Source of the DNA: Candidatus Solibacter sp.
GTDB lineage: Bacteria; Acidobacteriota; Terriglobia; Bryobacterales; Bryobacteraceae
Direction of reading: 5' to 3'
Assembly: GCA_013822245.1 (NCBI GenBank)
Contig: PNKE01000070.1
Span: 1-58,439, forward strand
DNA: 58,439 bases
Part shown: piece after piece, positions 36,588-43,755 of the stretch
Layout: each line of letters starts with the position of its first letter
Numbering within the stretch: position 1 is the first letter of the stretch
Position numbers and translations under genes: made by a program
Notes under the pieces: model-generated
What the model saw: the letters and a program-made list of their open reading frames with translations, nothing else
Told to the model about the DNA's origin: nothing
Databases searched by the model: none

Positions 36588-38297
36588 ATGAAACACTGGC
36601 ACTTGTTCGCGCTCCTGATCATGCTGGCCGTCCCGGCGATGGCCCAGACCGACCTGATTCTTCACAACGGAAAAGTGGTGACGGTGGACAAGGCGTTTTC
36701 GATCCGCCAGGCGGTGGCGGTGAAAGGCAATACGATTCAGGCGGTGGGGACGGATAAGGAGATTCTGGCGCTGCGCGGTCCGGAGACGCAGGTGATCGAC
36801 TTGAAGGGCAGGACGCTGCTGCCAGGGTTGATCGACGCGCACGTTCATGCGATCGGGGGCGGGGTGAGCGAATTGAAGGAGAAGCTGCCGATCTTCGATT
36901 CGATCGCCACGATTCAGAAGTGGGTGGCGGAGAAAGCGAGGACGACGCCGAAGGGCGAGTGGATCATCGTGCCCAGGACGCTGCCGCCGCGGCTGAAAGA
37001 GATGCGGTTTCCGAACCGCGCCGATCTGGACGTGGTGACGACGCATCCGGTGGCGTTTGACGGCAGCTATGTGTGGGGCGCGAACACGCTGGCGCTGAAG
37101 GTGAGCGGCATCACGAAGGAGACGCCGAATCCGGCGGGGGGCGAGGTGGTGAAAGGCGAAGACGGCGAGCCGAATGGGATTCTGAGGAACGCCGCAAGCC
37201 TGTTGAAGCTGCCGCGGAGGGCGGCGCCGGTGACCGAGGCGGAGAAACTGGCGGGGCTTGAGAAGATGCTGGACCTGTATCTGGCGGCGGGGTTGACGAC
37301 GGTGGGCGAGCGGGCGGTGAACGCGGAGGATGTGGGGGTTTTCCGGAAGCTGAGGGCGACGAAGGGGCTGGGGACAAGGGTGGTGATGACGTGGCTGATC
37401 AATTCGAACAGGCCTGTCGAGGAGATAGAGAAGGAGATCAAGGGATCGGCGTGGAGGTCGAATCAGGGCGATGAATGGCTGAAGTTCGGGACGTTCAAGG
37501 TGACGCTGGACGGCGGGCAGAGCGTGGGCACGGCGTATCAGCGGATGCCGTACGGGCCGTTCGGGCGGCAGTTGTACGGGCAGACCAATCCCGAAGCGCG
37601 GGGCTTCCTGTTCATCGAGCCGGACAAGCTGTTGAGGATCTACAGGGCGGCGTACGGGATGGGCTGGCAGTTGACGGCGCATGTGCAGGGCGGCGCGGCG
37701 ATCGACAACCTGCTGGACGCATTCGAGGCGCTGAACAAGGAGAAGCCGATCGCGGCGACGCGGTCGCATATCATGCACGGCAGTTTCATGAGCCGCGAGG
37801 CGATCGACCGTGCGGCGAAGATGGGCATCGTCTATGACGGGCAGGCGGACTGGCTGCATTTCGACGTGCCGGCGCTCGAACAGGTGTTCGGCTACCAGAA
37901 TATGCGGTACTTCTATCCGCTGCGCAGCATTATCGACGCGGGGATTCCGGTGGCGGGCGGATCGGACCACATGATGGGTCACGACAAGCGGACGGCGGTG
38001 AATCCGTACGACCCGTTCTACAACATGTGGATGGCGATCACGCGCAAGACGACGCAGGGCAAGGTGATTTATCCGGAAGAGAGGATCACGCGCGAGGAGG
38101 CGTTGAAGACGTATACGGTTTGGGCGGCGTATATGCAGTTCAGCGAGAAGACGAAGGGGTCAATTGAAGCGGGCAAGCTGGCCGATCTGGTGGTGATCGA
38201 CCGGGATTACCTGACGTGTCCCGAGGACGAGATCAAGAAGATTGATCCGGTGATGGTGGTGCTGGACGGCAAGGTGAGGAAGGGCGGGATTCGTTAG
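36588..38297 (+). CDS. Exported amidohydrolase (YtcJ-like)
   Basis: A 569-residue metal-dependent amidohydrolase of the amidohydrolase-3/YtcJ type with a signal peptide (MKHWHLFALLIMLAVPAMA). The family start 'DLILHNGKVVTVDKAFS' is followed by the metal-binding 'PGLIDAHVHA' near residue 78, and late motifs are 'VAGGSDHMMG' near 460 and the closing 'GKLADLVVIDRDYL'. The substrate is unknown. The longer frame (to 36495) is rejected because only the ATG at 36588 gives a signal sequence. It overlaps the convergent ABC ATPase gene by four bases. Confidence 0.9.
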   Translation: MKHWHLFALLIMLAVPAMAQTDLILHNGKVVTVDKAFSIRQAVAVKGNTIQAVGTDKEILALRGPETQVIDLKGRTLLPGLIDAHVHAIGGGVSELKEKLPIFDSIATIQKWVAEKARTTPKGEWIIVPRTLPPRLKEMRFPNRADLDVVTTHPVAFDGSYVWGANTLALKVSGITKETPNPAGGEVVKGEDGEPNGILRNAASLLKLPRRAAPVTEAEKLAGLEKMLDLYLAAGLTTVGERAVNAEDVGVFRKLRATKGLGTRVVMTWLINSNRPVEEIEKEIKGSAWRSNQGDEWLKFGTFKVTLDGGQSVGTAYQRMPYGPFGRQLYGQTNPEARGFLFIEPDKLLRIYRAAYGMGWQLTAHVQGGAAIDNLLDAFEALNKEKPIAATRSHIMHGSFMSREAIDRAAKMGIVYDGQADWLHFDVPALEQVFGYQNMRYFYPLRSIIDAGIPVAGGSDHMMGHDKRTAVNPYDPFYNMWMAITRKTTQGKVIYPEERITREEALKTYTVWAAYMQFSEKTKGSIEAGKLADLVVIDRDYLTCPEDEIKKIDPVMVVLDGKVRKGGIR

Positions 38298-39055
38298 CTG
38301 GAAGCGGGGTCGCGGAAGCGGCGGTGAGGATCGGCCATGAAGGCGGAGTAGGCGGCGGCGACGCCGTGGACGGGGCCGTCCTGGACGATTGCGCCGCGGT
38401 GGAGCCAGATGGCGCGGGAGCAGATCTGATTGAGCGCATCGATGGCGTGGGTGACATAGACGATCAGTGCGCCGGAGGCGCGCAGCTTTTTGACATGCTC
38501 GATGCACTTGTGGGCGAAGGCGGCGTCGCCGACGGCGAGGACTTCGTCGATCATGACGACGGGGCATTCGACGTGCGCGGCGACGCTGAAGGCGAGGCGG
38601 AGGCGCATGCCGGCGGAGTAATTTTTCAGCGGTTCGTCGATGAAGCCGCCGAGTTCGCTGAAATCGAGGATTTCGTCGAAGCGGGCGGTGACTTCGGCGC
38701 GGCTGAGGCCCATGAGGGCGGCGTAGAGGACGATGTTTTCGCGGCCGGAGAGATCGGGGTGGAAGCCGGCGCCGAGTTCAAGAAGGGCGCCGACGCGGCC
38801 AGAGACAAGGACCGAGCCGCTGTCGGGTTGAAGGACGCCGGCCATGACGCTGAGCAGGGTGGATTTGCCGGCGCCGTTCTGTCCGAGGATGGCGATGGCT
38901 TCGCCGGCGTGGGCCTGGAAGCTGATGTTGTTGAGGGCGAGGAAGCCGCTGGAATGGTCAGGGGCGAAGAGGTTGCGGATGCGCTGGCGGAGCAGGAGGG
39001 TATGGCGGTGGGGTTGGAAGCGGACGGTGACGTTTTCGACGCTGGCGGCGATCAT
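38294..39055 (-). CDS. ABC transporter ATPase, polysaccharide/teichoic-type export
   Basis: A 253-residue ATPase of the KpsT/Wzt/TagH class that powers export of lipid-linked polysaccharide. Walker A is 'GQNGAGKST' at 58-66, the signature 'NYSAGMRLRLAFS' near 144, Walker B 'VVMIDEVLAVGD' near 165 and the switch His in 'VYVTHAIDAL'. It has no C-terminal carbohydrate-binding extension of the Wzt type. It follows its permease by seven bases. No glycosyltransferases are close, so the cargo is unknown. Confidence 0.9.
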   Translation of the reverse strand: MIAASVENVTVRFQPHRHTLLLRQRIRNLFAPDHSSGFLALNNISFQAHAGEAIAILGQNGAGKSTLLSVMAGVLQPDSGSVLVSGRVGALLELGAGFHPDLSGRENIVLYAALMGLSRAEVTARFDEILDFSELGGFIDEPLKNYSAGMRLRLAFSVAAHVECPVVMIDEVLAVGDAAFAHKCIEHVKKLRASGALIVYVTHAIDALNQICSRAIWLHRGAIVQDGPVHGVAAAYSAFMADPHRRFRDPASS

Positions 39056-39062
39056 GGGCGGC

Positions 39063-39872
39063 TCACAGATAGGAATAGAAGCGCGGCTGGAGGCGGCGGA
39101 AGATGGCCAGGCCGCAGACGAAGCTGACGATGGAGACGAAGGCGAGTTTCCAGACGAGGGATTCGGGCGGATGGCGGTGTTCGAGGATGACGAGGCGCGA
39201 GGCGAGCACGAGGGCCGAGACGGGGTTGAACTGGTAGAGTTCCTTGAAGCGGTCCGGCACCATGGCGAAGGTGTAGAAGATGGGCACGAGCCAGAACATG
39301 ACGGTGTTGATGGATTCGACGACGTAGCGGATGTCGCGGATGACGACGTGGAGGGCGGCGGTGGCGAGGCCGAGGCCCATGATGCAGATGAGTTCCAAGC
39401 CCCAGAGGACGGGGAGCCAGAGCCAGTACCAGTTGGGGTAGACGCCGTAGAACAGGCCGATGACGACGAGCAGGGAGAGTTGAACGCCGAGGTGGAGGAC
39501 GTTGGCCAGGACGACGGCGATAGGGATCATTTCGCAGCGGATGGGGATGCGTTTGAACAGGGAGGCGTTGTCGATGAGCGAGGTGGTGGAGGTGGACCAG
39601 GCGAGGGTGAAGAAGTTGAACGGGATGAGGCCGGTGAGGATGACGAGCGGGTAGTTGGGGATTTTGCTGACGAAGACCTGGGTGAAGATGAAGGTCAGCA
39701 GAACGATCATGACCATGGGGTTGAGGACAGACCAGAAGACGCCGAGCGACATGTTGCGGTAGCGGATGCGGAAGTCCTTGAGGACGATCTGGGAGAGGAG
39801 AAAGCGGGTATCGCCGACCCAATGGGGGGCGGAGAGTTTCGGGGGCGGCGAGTGGGTGTCGGTTGGCGCCAT
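39063..39872 (-). CDS. ABC-2 type permease for polysaccharide export
   Basis: A 269-residue membrane protein of the KpsM/Wzm/TagG type. After a cytoplasmic N-terminus with 'DFRIRYRNMSLGVFWSVLNP', typical of the family, come about six hydrophobic helices, e.g. 'MVMIVLLTFIFTQVF', 'LVILTGLIPFNFFTLAW' and 'LSLLVVIGLFYGVY', ending with an amphipathic 'LPPRFYSYL'-like tail. It forms an exporter with the downstream ATPase; two copies of each subunit are expected. Confidence 0.9.
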   Translation of the reverse strand: MAPTDTHSPPPKLSAPHWVGDTRFLLSQIVLKDFRIRYRNMSLGVFWSVLNPMVMIVLLTFIFTQVFVSKIPNYPLVILTGLIPFNFFTLAWSTSTTSLIDNASLFKRIPIRCEMIPIAVVLANVLHLGVQLSLLVVIGLFYGVYPNWYWLWLPVLWGLELICIMGLGLATAALHVVIRDIRYVVESINTVMFWLVPIFYTFAMVPDRFKELYQFNPVSALVLASRLVILEHRHPPESLVWKLAFVSIVSFVCGLAIFRRLQPRFYSYL

Positions 39873-39917
39873 CGTGCTGATCCTATTGTGACGAATGTGA
39901 GGGGCGCGGCGCGGCGG

Positions 39918-40931
39918 TTATTCGAAGGGCGAGAAGACGGCCTTGACGCCAGCCGGGCCGGCGAAGACGCAGACGGCGGAGTGGCCGCAGCCGGGGGCGA
40001 TGCCGAGCTTGTGATTGGCCGGGATCTGCCGGGTGACGTGGTTGAAGAAGTTGAGGCCACGTTCGCGGCGGTTGGGGCCCTGGGATTGGGCGGGGCAGGA
40101 TTTGTCGAGAGTTGGATCGGCGGTGTTGGTGTCGAGTTCGCCGACCAGATAGTAGACGCGCCGGGCAGGGAATTGAGCGCGGATGCGCTGGGCGCCGGCG
40201 AGGGCGGCGAAGCCGGTGAGGCGGTCGAGGCCGAAGCGGTAGTGGTTGTAGGTGGTGCAGTTTTGGGCGTCGGAGTAGGGGATGAACTTGCCTGTGCAGC
40301 CGCCTGCTTCAGAGCATGCGCCGCCGGGGCTGAGGCGGAGTTCGTTCATGTAGAGGTAGCTGGAGGGGTTGGCGACGACGTAGCGGATTTTGATGTTGGC
40401 GATGGGGTCGATGAGATTGGTGGCGGCGTAACGCTGGACGTACTGTCCGCCGGCGGAGTGGCCGGCGACGACGATCTCTTCGAGGTTGGGGAAGCGGGTG
40501 CGGTCGGCAACTGCGCGGACGATGGAGTTCATGGCGTCGTAGGAGAATTCGGCGCCGTTCGAGGCCGTCTCGCCGGTTTTCCAGGCTTCGTTGGTCCAGA
40601 AGAGTTCGCCAGGGTTGACGGGGTCGCCGCCGGCGGCGGTGCGGGCTTTGAAGTGCGGGGCAACGACGGCGGTTGAGTGGAGTTTGGCGGCGGCGGCGGT
40701 GGAGGCCAGGGTCCAGGCGAAATATTCGCTGGCGTTGCGGTTGGTGCCGTGGACCATGATGTAGGCGAGTTTGATTTCGGGGGCGGCGCCGATGGCGAGC
40801 GGATGGGTGCGGTAGACGGTGACGTGACCCGTGCCGACGGCGAGGCGTTCGGAGCAGAGTTCGCCTGGTTGGAGGCAGGGCGCGGCGAAGGCGACCGAGG
40901 CGGTGAGGATGAGCAGGATGGCGGGTTTCAT
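39918..40931 (-). CDS. Exported alpha/beta hydrolase
   Basis: A 337-residue secreted protein (signal MKPAILLILTASVAFA) with an alpha/beta-hydrolase fold. 'YIMVHGTNRNASEYF' supplies the oxyanion-hole His-Gly, 'IVVAGHSAGGQYVQRY' near 165 holds the nucleophile Ser (GHSAG), and 'APGCGHSAVCVF' near 310 the catalytic His. It contains about eight Cys residues, several likely disulfide-bonded (CLQPGELC, CSEAGGC). Substrate unknown; an esterase is likely. It overlaps the SpoU-type gene by four bases (ATGA). Confidence 0.82.
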   Translation of the reverse strand: MKPAILLILTASVAFAAPCLQPGELCSERLAVGTGHVTVYRTHPLAIGAAPEIKLAYIMVHGTNRNASEYFAWTLASTAAAAKLHSTAVVAPHFKARTAAGGDPVNPGELFWTNEAWKTGETASNGAEFSYDAMNSIVRAVADRTRFPNLEEIVVAGHSAGGQYVQRYAATNLIDPIANIKIRYVVANPSSYLYMNELRLSPGGACSEAGGCTGKFIPYSDAQNCTTYNHYRFGLDRLTGFAALAGAQRIRAQFPARRVYYLVGELDTNTADPTLDKSCPAQSQGPNRRERGLNFFNHVTRQIPANHKLGIAPGCGHSAVCVFAGPAGVKAVFSPFE

Positions 40932-41413
40932 GGCAGATGGACTTGACGGAATTTTCTCATGAGTTCATAGGCGACGATGCCGCCGGCGGTGGCGACATTG
41001 AGGGAGTTTTTCGTGCCGAGCATGGGCAGGCGGACGTGGGCGCCGCAGGCGGAAAGAAGGTCTGGGGCGAGGCCGTCGACTTCGTTGCCGAAGACGACGC
41101 AGACGGGGAAGCGTGGGCGCCAGTCGAAGAGGTCGATGGCATCGGGGCCGGTTTCGATGGCGGCGATCTCGTAGCCGCGGGCCTTGTAGATGCGGATGGG
41201 GATGAGGCTGTCGACGAAGTACTCCCAGGGGACGGACTGTTCGGCGCCGAGGGCGGTTTTCGAGACGCCGGGCTGGGGCGGGTGGGCGGTGATGCCGCAG
41301 AGGCAGAGCTTCTCGATGGCGGCGGCGTCGGCGGTGCGGAAGAAGGCGCCGGCATTGTACATGCTGCGAACGTGGTCGAGCACGATGACGGCCGGAAGTG
41401 ACGCTTGCATTGC
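40928..41413 (-). CDS. SpoU/TrmH-family RNA 2'-O-methyltransferase
   Basis: A 161-residue SPOUT methyltransferase. Motif 1 is 'LDHVRSMYNAGAFFRTADA' (Asn/Arg), motif 2 'VFGNEVDGLAPDLL' near 117 and motif 3 'RLPMLGTKNSLNVATAGGI' near 136, which form the knotted SAM site. It lacks an added N-terminal RNA-binding domain. It should methylate a ribose 2'-OH in tRNA or rRNA. The ATG at 41413 is preferred over 41440 because the latter would overlap the divergent hutH start. Confidence 0.9.
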   Translation of the reverse strand, partial: AMQASLPAVIVLDHVRSMYNAGAFFRTADAAAIEKLCLCGITAHPPQPGVSKTALGAEQSVPWEYFVDSLIPIRIYKARGYEIAAIETGPDAIDLFDWRPRFPVCVVFGNEVDGLAPDLLSACGAHVRLPMLGTKNSLNVATAGGIVAYELMRKFRQVHLP

Positions 41414-41438
41414 CAAACGACTAGGATAGCCTGTAGCC

Positions 41439-42950
41439 ATGGTGACCCTGGACGGACAGTCGTTGACGCTGGAGCAGATGGCCGCGGTTGCGCGGCAGGG
41501 GGATGAGGCCGAACTGGACGCGGCGGCGGCGAGCCGGATGCGGAGGTCGCGGGAAGTGGTGGAGCGGATGGCGGCGGGCGGCGAGGCGGTTTATGCGGTG
41601 AATACCGGGGTGGGGTATCTGTCGGATCAACGGGTGGAGGCGGCCGAGATCGAGCAGTTGCAGAGGAATGTCGTCAGGTCCCATGCGTGCGGTGTGGGGG
41701 AGCCGTTACCGGGCGAGGTTGTGCGGGCGATGATGCTGGTGAGGGCGAACGTGCTGGCGAAGGGCTTGTCGGGGATCAGGCCGGTGGTGGCGAGGCGGCT
41801 GTGTGGGCTGTTGAACAAGGGCGTGACGCCGGTGGTCCCGTCGCGGGGGAGCGTGGGGGCGTCGGGCGATCTGGCGCCGCTGGCGCACATGGCGCTGGTG
41901 CTGATGGGGGAGGGCGAGGCGGAGTTCGATGGACGGCGGATGGCGGGCGGCGAGGCGATGGCGGGGGCGGAGATCGATCCGATCAGGTTGCAGGCGAAAG
42001 AGGGGATCTCGCTGGTGAACGGGACGCAGGCGATGGTGGCGTGCGGCGGGTTGGCGCTGGTGGACGCCGAGGAGTTGACCGGGATTGCCGATGCGGCGTG
42101 CGCGTTTTCGCTTGATGCGTTGAGAGGGACGCCGCGGGCGTTTGACGCGCGGATCCACGAGGCGCGGCCGCATCCGGGGCAGCTGGCGAGCGCGCGGTTC
42201 ATGGAGCGGCTGCTTGCGGGCAGCGAGATCAGGGATTCGCACCGGACGTGCAGGCATGTGCAGGATGCGTATTCGCTGCGGTGCGCGCCGCAGGTGCATG
42301 GGGCGGTGCGGGACGCTCTGGCCGAGATGCGGCGGGTGTTCACGATCGAGTTGAATTCGGCGACCGACAATCCGCTGGTGTTCGACGATGAGATTCTGTC
42401 GGGCGGCAATTTTCACGGGCAGCATCTGGCGCTGGCGATGGACTCGGCGGCGATTGCGTTGACGGCGCTGGCCGGGATCAGCGAACGGCGGATTGACCGG
42501 CTGGTGAATCCGATGTTGAGCGAGGGGCTGCCGGCGTTTCTGGCAGGGCACGCGGGGCTGGAGTCGGGCTACATGATGCTGCAGGTGACGGCGGCGTCGC
42601 TGGTGGCGGAATTGAGGGTGCTGGCGTCGCCGGCGTCGACGGGGTCGATCACGACGAGCGGGAACAAGGAAGACTTCGTGAGCATGGGGATGACGTCGGC
42701 GTTGAAGCTGGCCGAGGCGGTGAAGCTGGTGCGGCTGGTGCTGGCGATCGAGTTGATGACGGCGGCGCGGGCGCTGGAGTTCCTGCACCCACTGAAGACG
42801 AGTCCGATGCTGGAAGGGTTGAGGGCGGCGGTGGAGGGGGTGTGTCCGAGGCGGACGGAGGACGCGCCGTTTTCGAAGTCGATCGAGGCGGTAGGCGAAT
42901 GGCTGCGGGGGTGGAGGGATTGGCGGGGGGCGAACTGGACAGGGATCTGA
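41439..42950 (+). CDS. hutH: Histidine ammonia-lyase
   Basis: A 503-residue lyase that removes ammonia from L-histidine to give urocanate. The Ala141-Ser142-Gly143 triad inside 'SRGSVGASGDLAPLAH' forms the MIO electrophile. Also typical are 'VNTGVGYLSD' near 54, 'HPGQLASAR', 'DAYSLRCAPQVHGA' near 279 and 'TTSGNKEDFVSMG' near 405. Length matches the family. No other hut genes are in the window, so a lone role or a related aromatic-lyase specificity is possible. Confidence 0.93.
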   Translation: MVTLDGQSLTLEQMAAVARQGDEAELDAAAASRMRRSREVVERMAAGGEAVYAVNTGVGYLSDQRVEAAEIEQLQRNVVRSHACGVGEPLPGEVVRAMMLVRANVLAKGLSGIRPVVARRLCGLLNKGVTPVVPSRGSVGASGDLAPLAHMALVLMGEGEAEFDGRRMAGGEAMAGAEIDPIRLQAKEGISLVNGTQAMVACGGLALVDAEELTGIADAACAFSLDALRGTPRAFDARIHEARPHPGQLASARFMERLLAGSEIRDSHRTCRHVQDAYSLRCAPQVHGAVRDALAEMRRVFTIELNSATDNPLVFDDEILSGGNFHGQHLALAMDSAAIALTALAGISERRIDRLVNPMLSEGLPAFLAGHAGLESGYMMLQVTAASLVAELRVLASPASTGSITTSGNKEDFVSMGMTSALKLAEAVKLVRLVLAIELMTAARALEFLHPLKTSPMLEGLRAAVEGVCPRRTEDAPFSKSIEAVGEWLRGWRDWRGANWTGI

Positions 42951-43029
42951 GGCGGCGGTCTTGCTGGAGGCAGGCGACTGCTGGTATTCTCCGAATACGT
43001 TCGAGTGACGAATTGCACTGGGAGGTTTC

Positions 43030-43563
43030 ATGCGAATCCTGACCGCGATGGCGGTGTTTGGGTTGGCGGCCGGCGCGCTGATGGCGCAGACGGCTCCGCC
43101 GAAGACACATTTGAAAGTGGGCGACGCGGCGCCGGACTTCAGTGTCCGGTCCACCGCGGGCGGCACGTTCAAGCTCTCCGATTACAAGGGCAAGCAGACG
43201 GTGGTTGTCGCCTTCTTCCCGGCCGCCTTCACAGGTGGTTGAACGAAGGAGATGACGGCGTACCAGTCTGGTCTCGCCAAATTTACTGAATCCGGCGCGC
43301 AGGTGATCGGGATTTCGACCGACAACTCGCCGTCGCAGGGACATTGGGCCAAGGAGGTTCTGAAGCTGGAGTTCCCGTTGGGGAGCGATTTCCAGCGGAC
43401 GGTGTCGAAGGCGTATGGAGTGTTGATCGAGCAGTCAGGGATCGCGAACCGGGCGACGTTTGTCGTCGATGCGGATGGGATCATCCAGCACATCGAGGAA
43501 GGCAAGACGGCGGTTGATCCGGAGGGCGCGGCGGTGGCTTGCGCGAGGATCAAGAAGAAATAG
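43030..43563 (+). CDS. Secreted peroxiredoxin with selenocysteine at the peroxidatic site
   Basis: Read through an in-frame TGA at 43240-43242, this is a 177-residue AhpC/TSA-type peroxiredoxin that reduces peroxides, with a signal peptide (MRILTAMAVFGLAAGALMAQ). The TGA is codon 71 and sits precisely at the peroxidatic position: 'FFPAAFTGG-U-TKEMTAYQ' fits PxxxTxxC with Pro64, Thr68 and U71. The fold continues without interruption ('VIGISTDNSPSQGHW', 'ANRATFVVDADG' with the conserved Arg). The only Cys is Cys171 near the C-terminus. A SECIS-like hairpin lies at 43257-43278 and selC is at 52404-52500. A GGGAGG precedes the ATG. The alternative is a nonsense-mutated Cys gene. Confidence 0.88.
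43257..43278 (+). promoter_or_regulatory. Candidate bacterial SECIS hairpin
   Basis: Fourteen bases after the UGA, GGCG (43257-43260) pairs with CGCC (43275-43278), an internal UA/UCU loop follows, and CCA pairs with UGG around a GUC apical loop whose first base is G. Spacing to the loop (about 23 bases) and the G in the loop fit known SelB-binding hairpins. The elements lie inside the coding sequence, as usual in bacteria. Confidence 0.6.
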
Positions 43564-43576
43564 CTGTCATGGTTTG

Positions 43577-43604
43577 GGGCCCGGCGTGAGAGAGCGCCGG
43601 GCCC
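43577..43604 (+). terminator. Hairpin after the peroxiredoxin gene
   Basis: GGGCCCGGCG and CGCCGGGCCC form a perfect ten-base-pair stem with an eight-base loop, 13 bases after the stop. There is no T tract, but its stability suggests a transcription end. Confidence 0.6.
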
Positions 43605-43755
43605 GGCATGGTCAATGGCATTTTGTGTAACGCGCTGATTGCGGCGCGCGGGGTTGCGCGAGAGGTCAGGAATCGTCCTGCGCAGCCGCTGTAAATTCTC
43701 CCGCCTCAAACCAGGCCATCCGGCCGGTTGGTGTTAGCATCAATTCATAAACCTT

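Noticed and set aside
41414-41440. Earlier start for the SpoU-type methyltransferase at 41440
   Set aside because: It would overlap the divergent hutH start codon and leave no space for either ribosome-binding site; the ATG at 41413 fits the family start.
43030-43242. Peroxiredoxin as a truncated 70-residue gene or a nonsense pseudogene
   Set aside because: The TGA is exactly at the catalytic position, the downstream half is fully conserved, a SECIS-like hairpin follows and selC is present. Random nonsense mutation at this codon is less likely, though not excluded.
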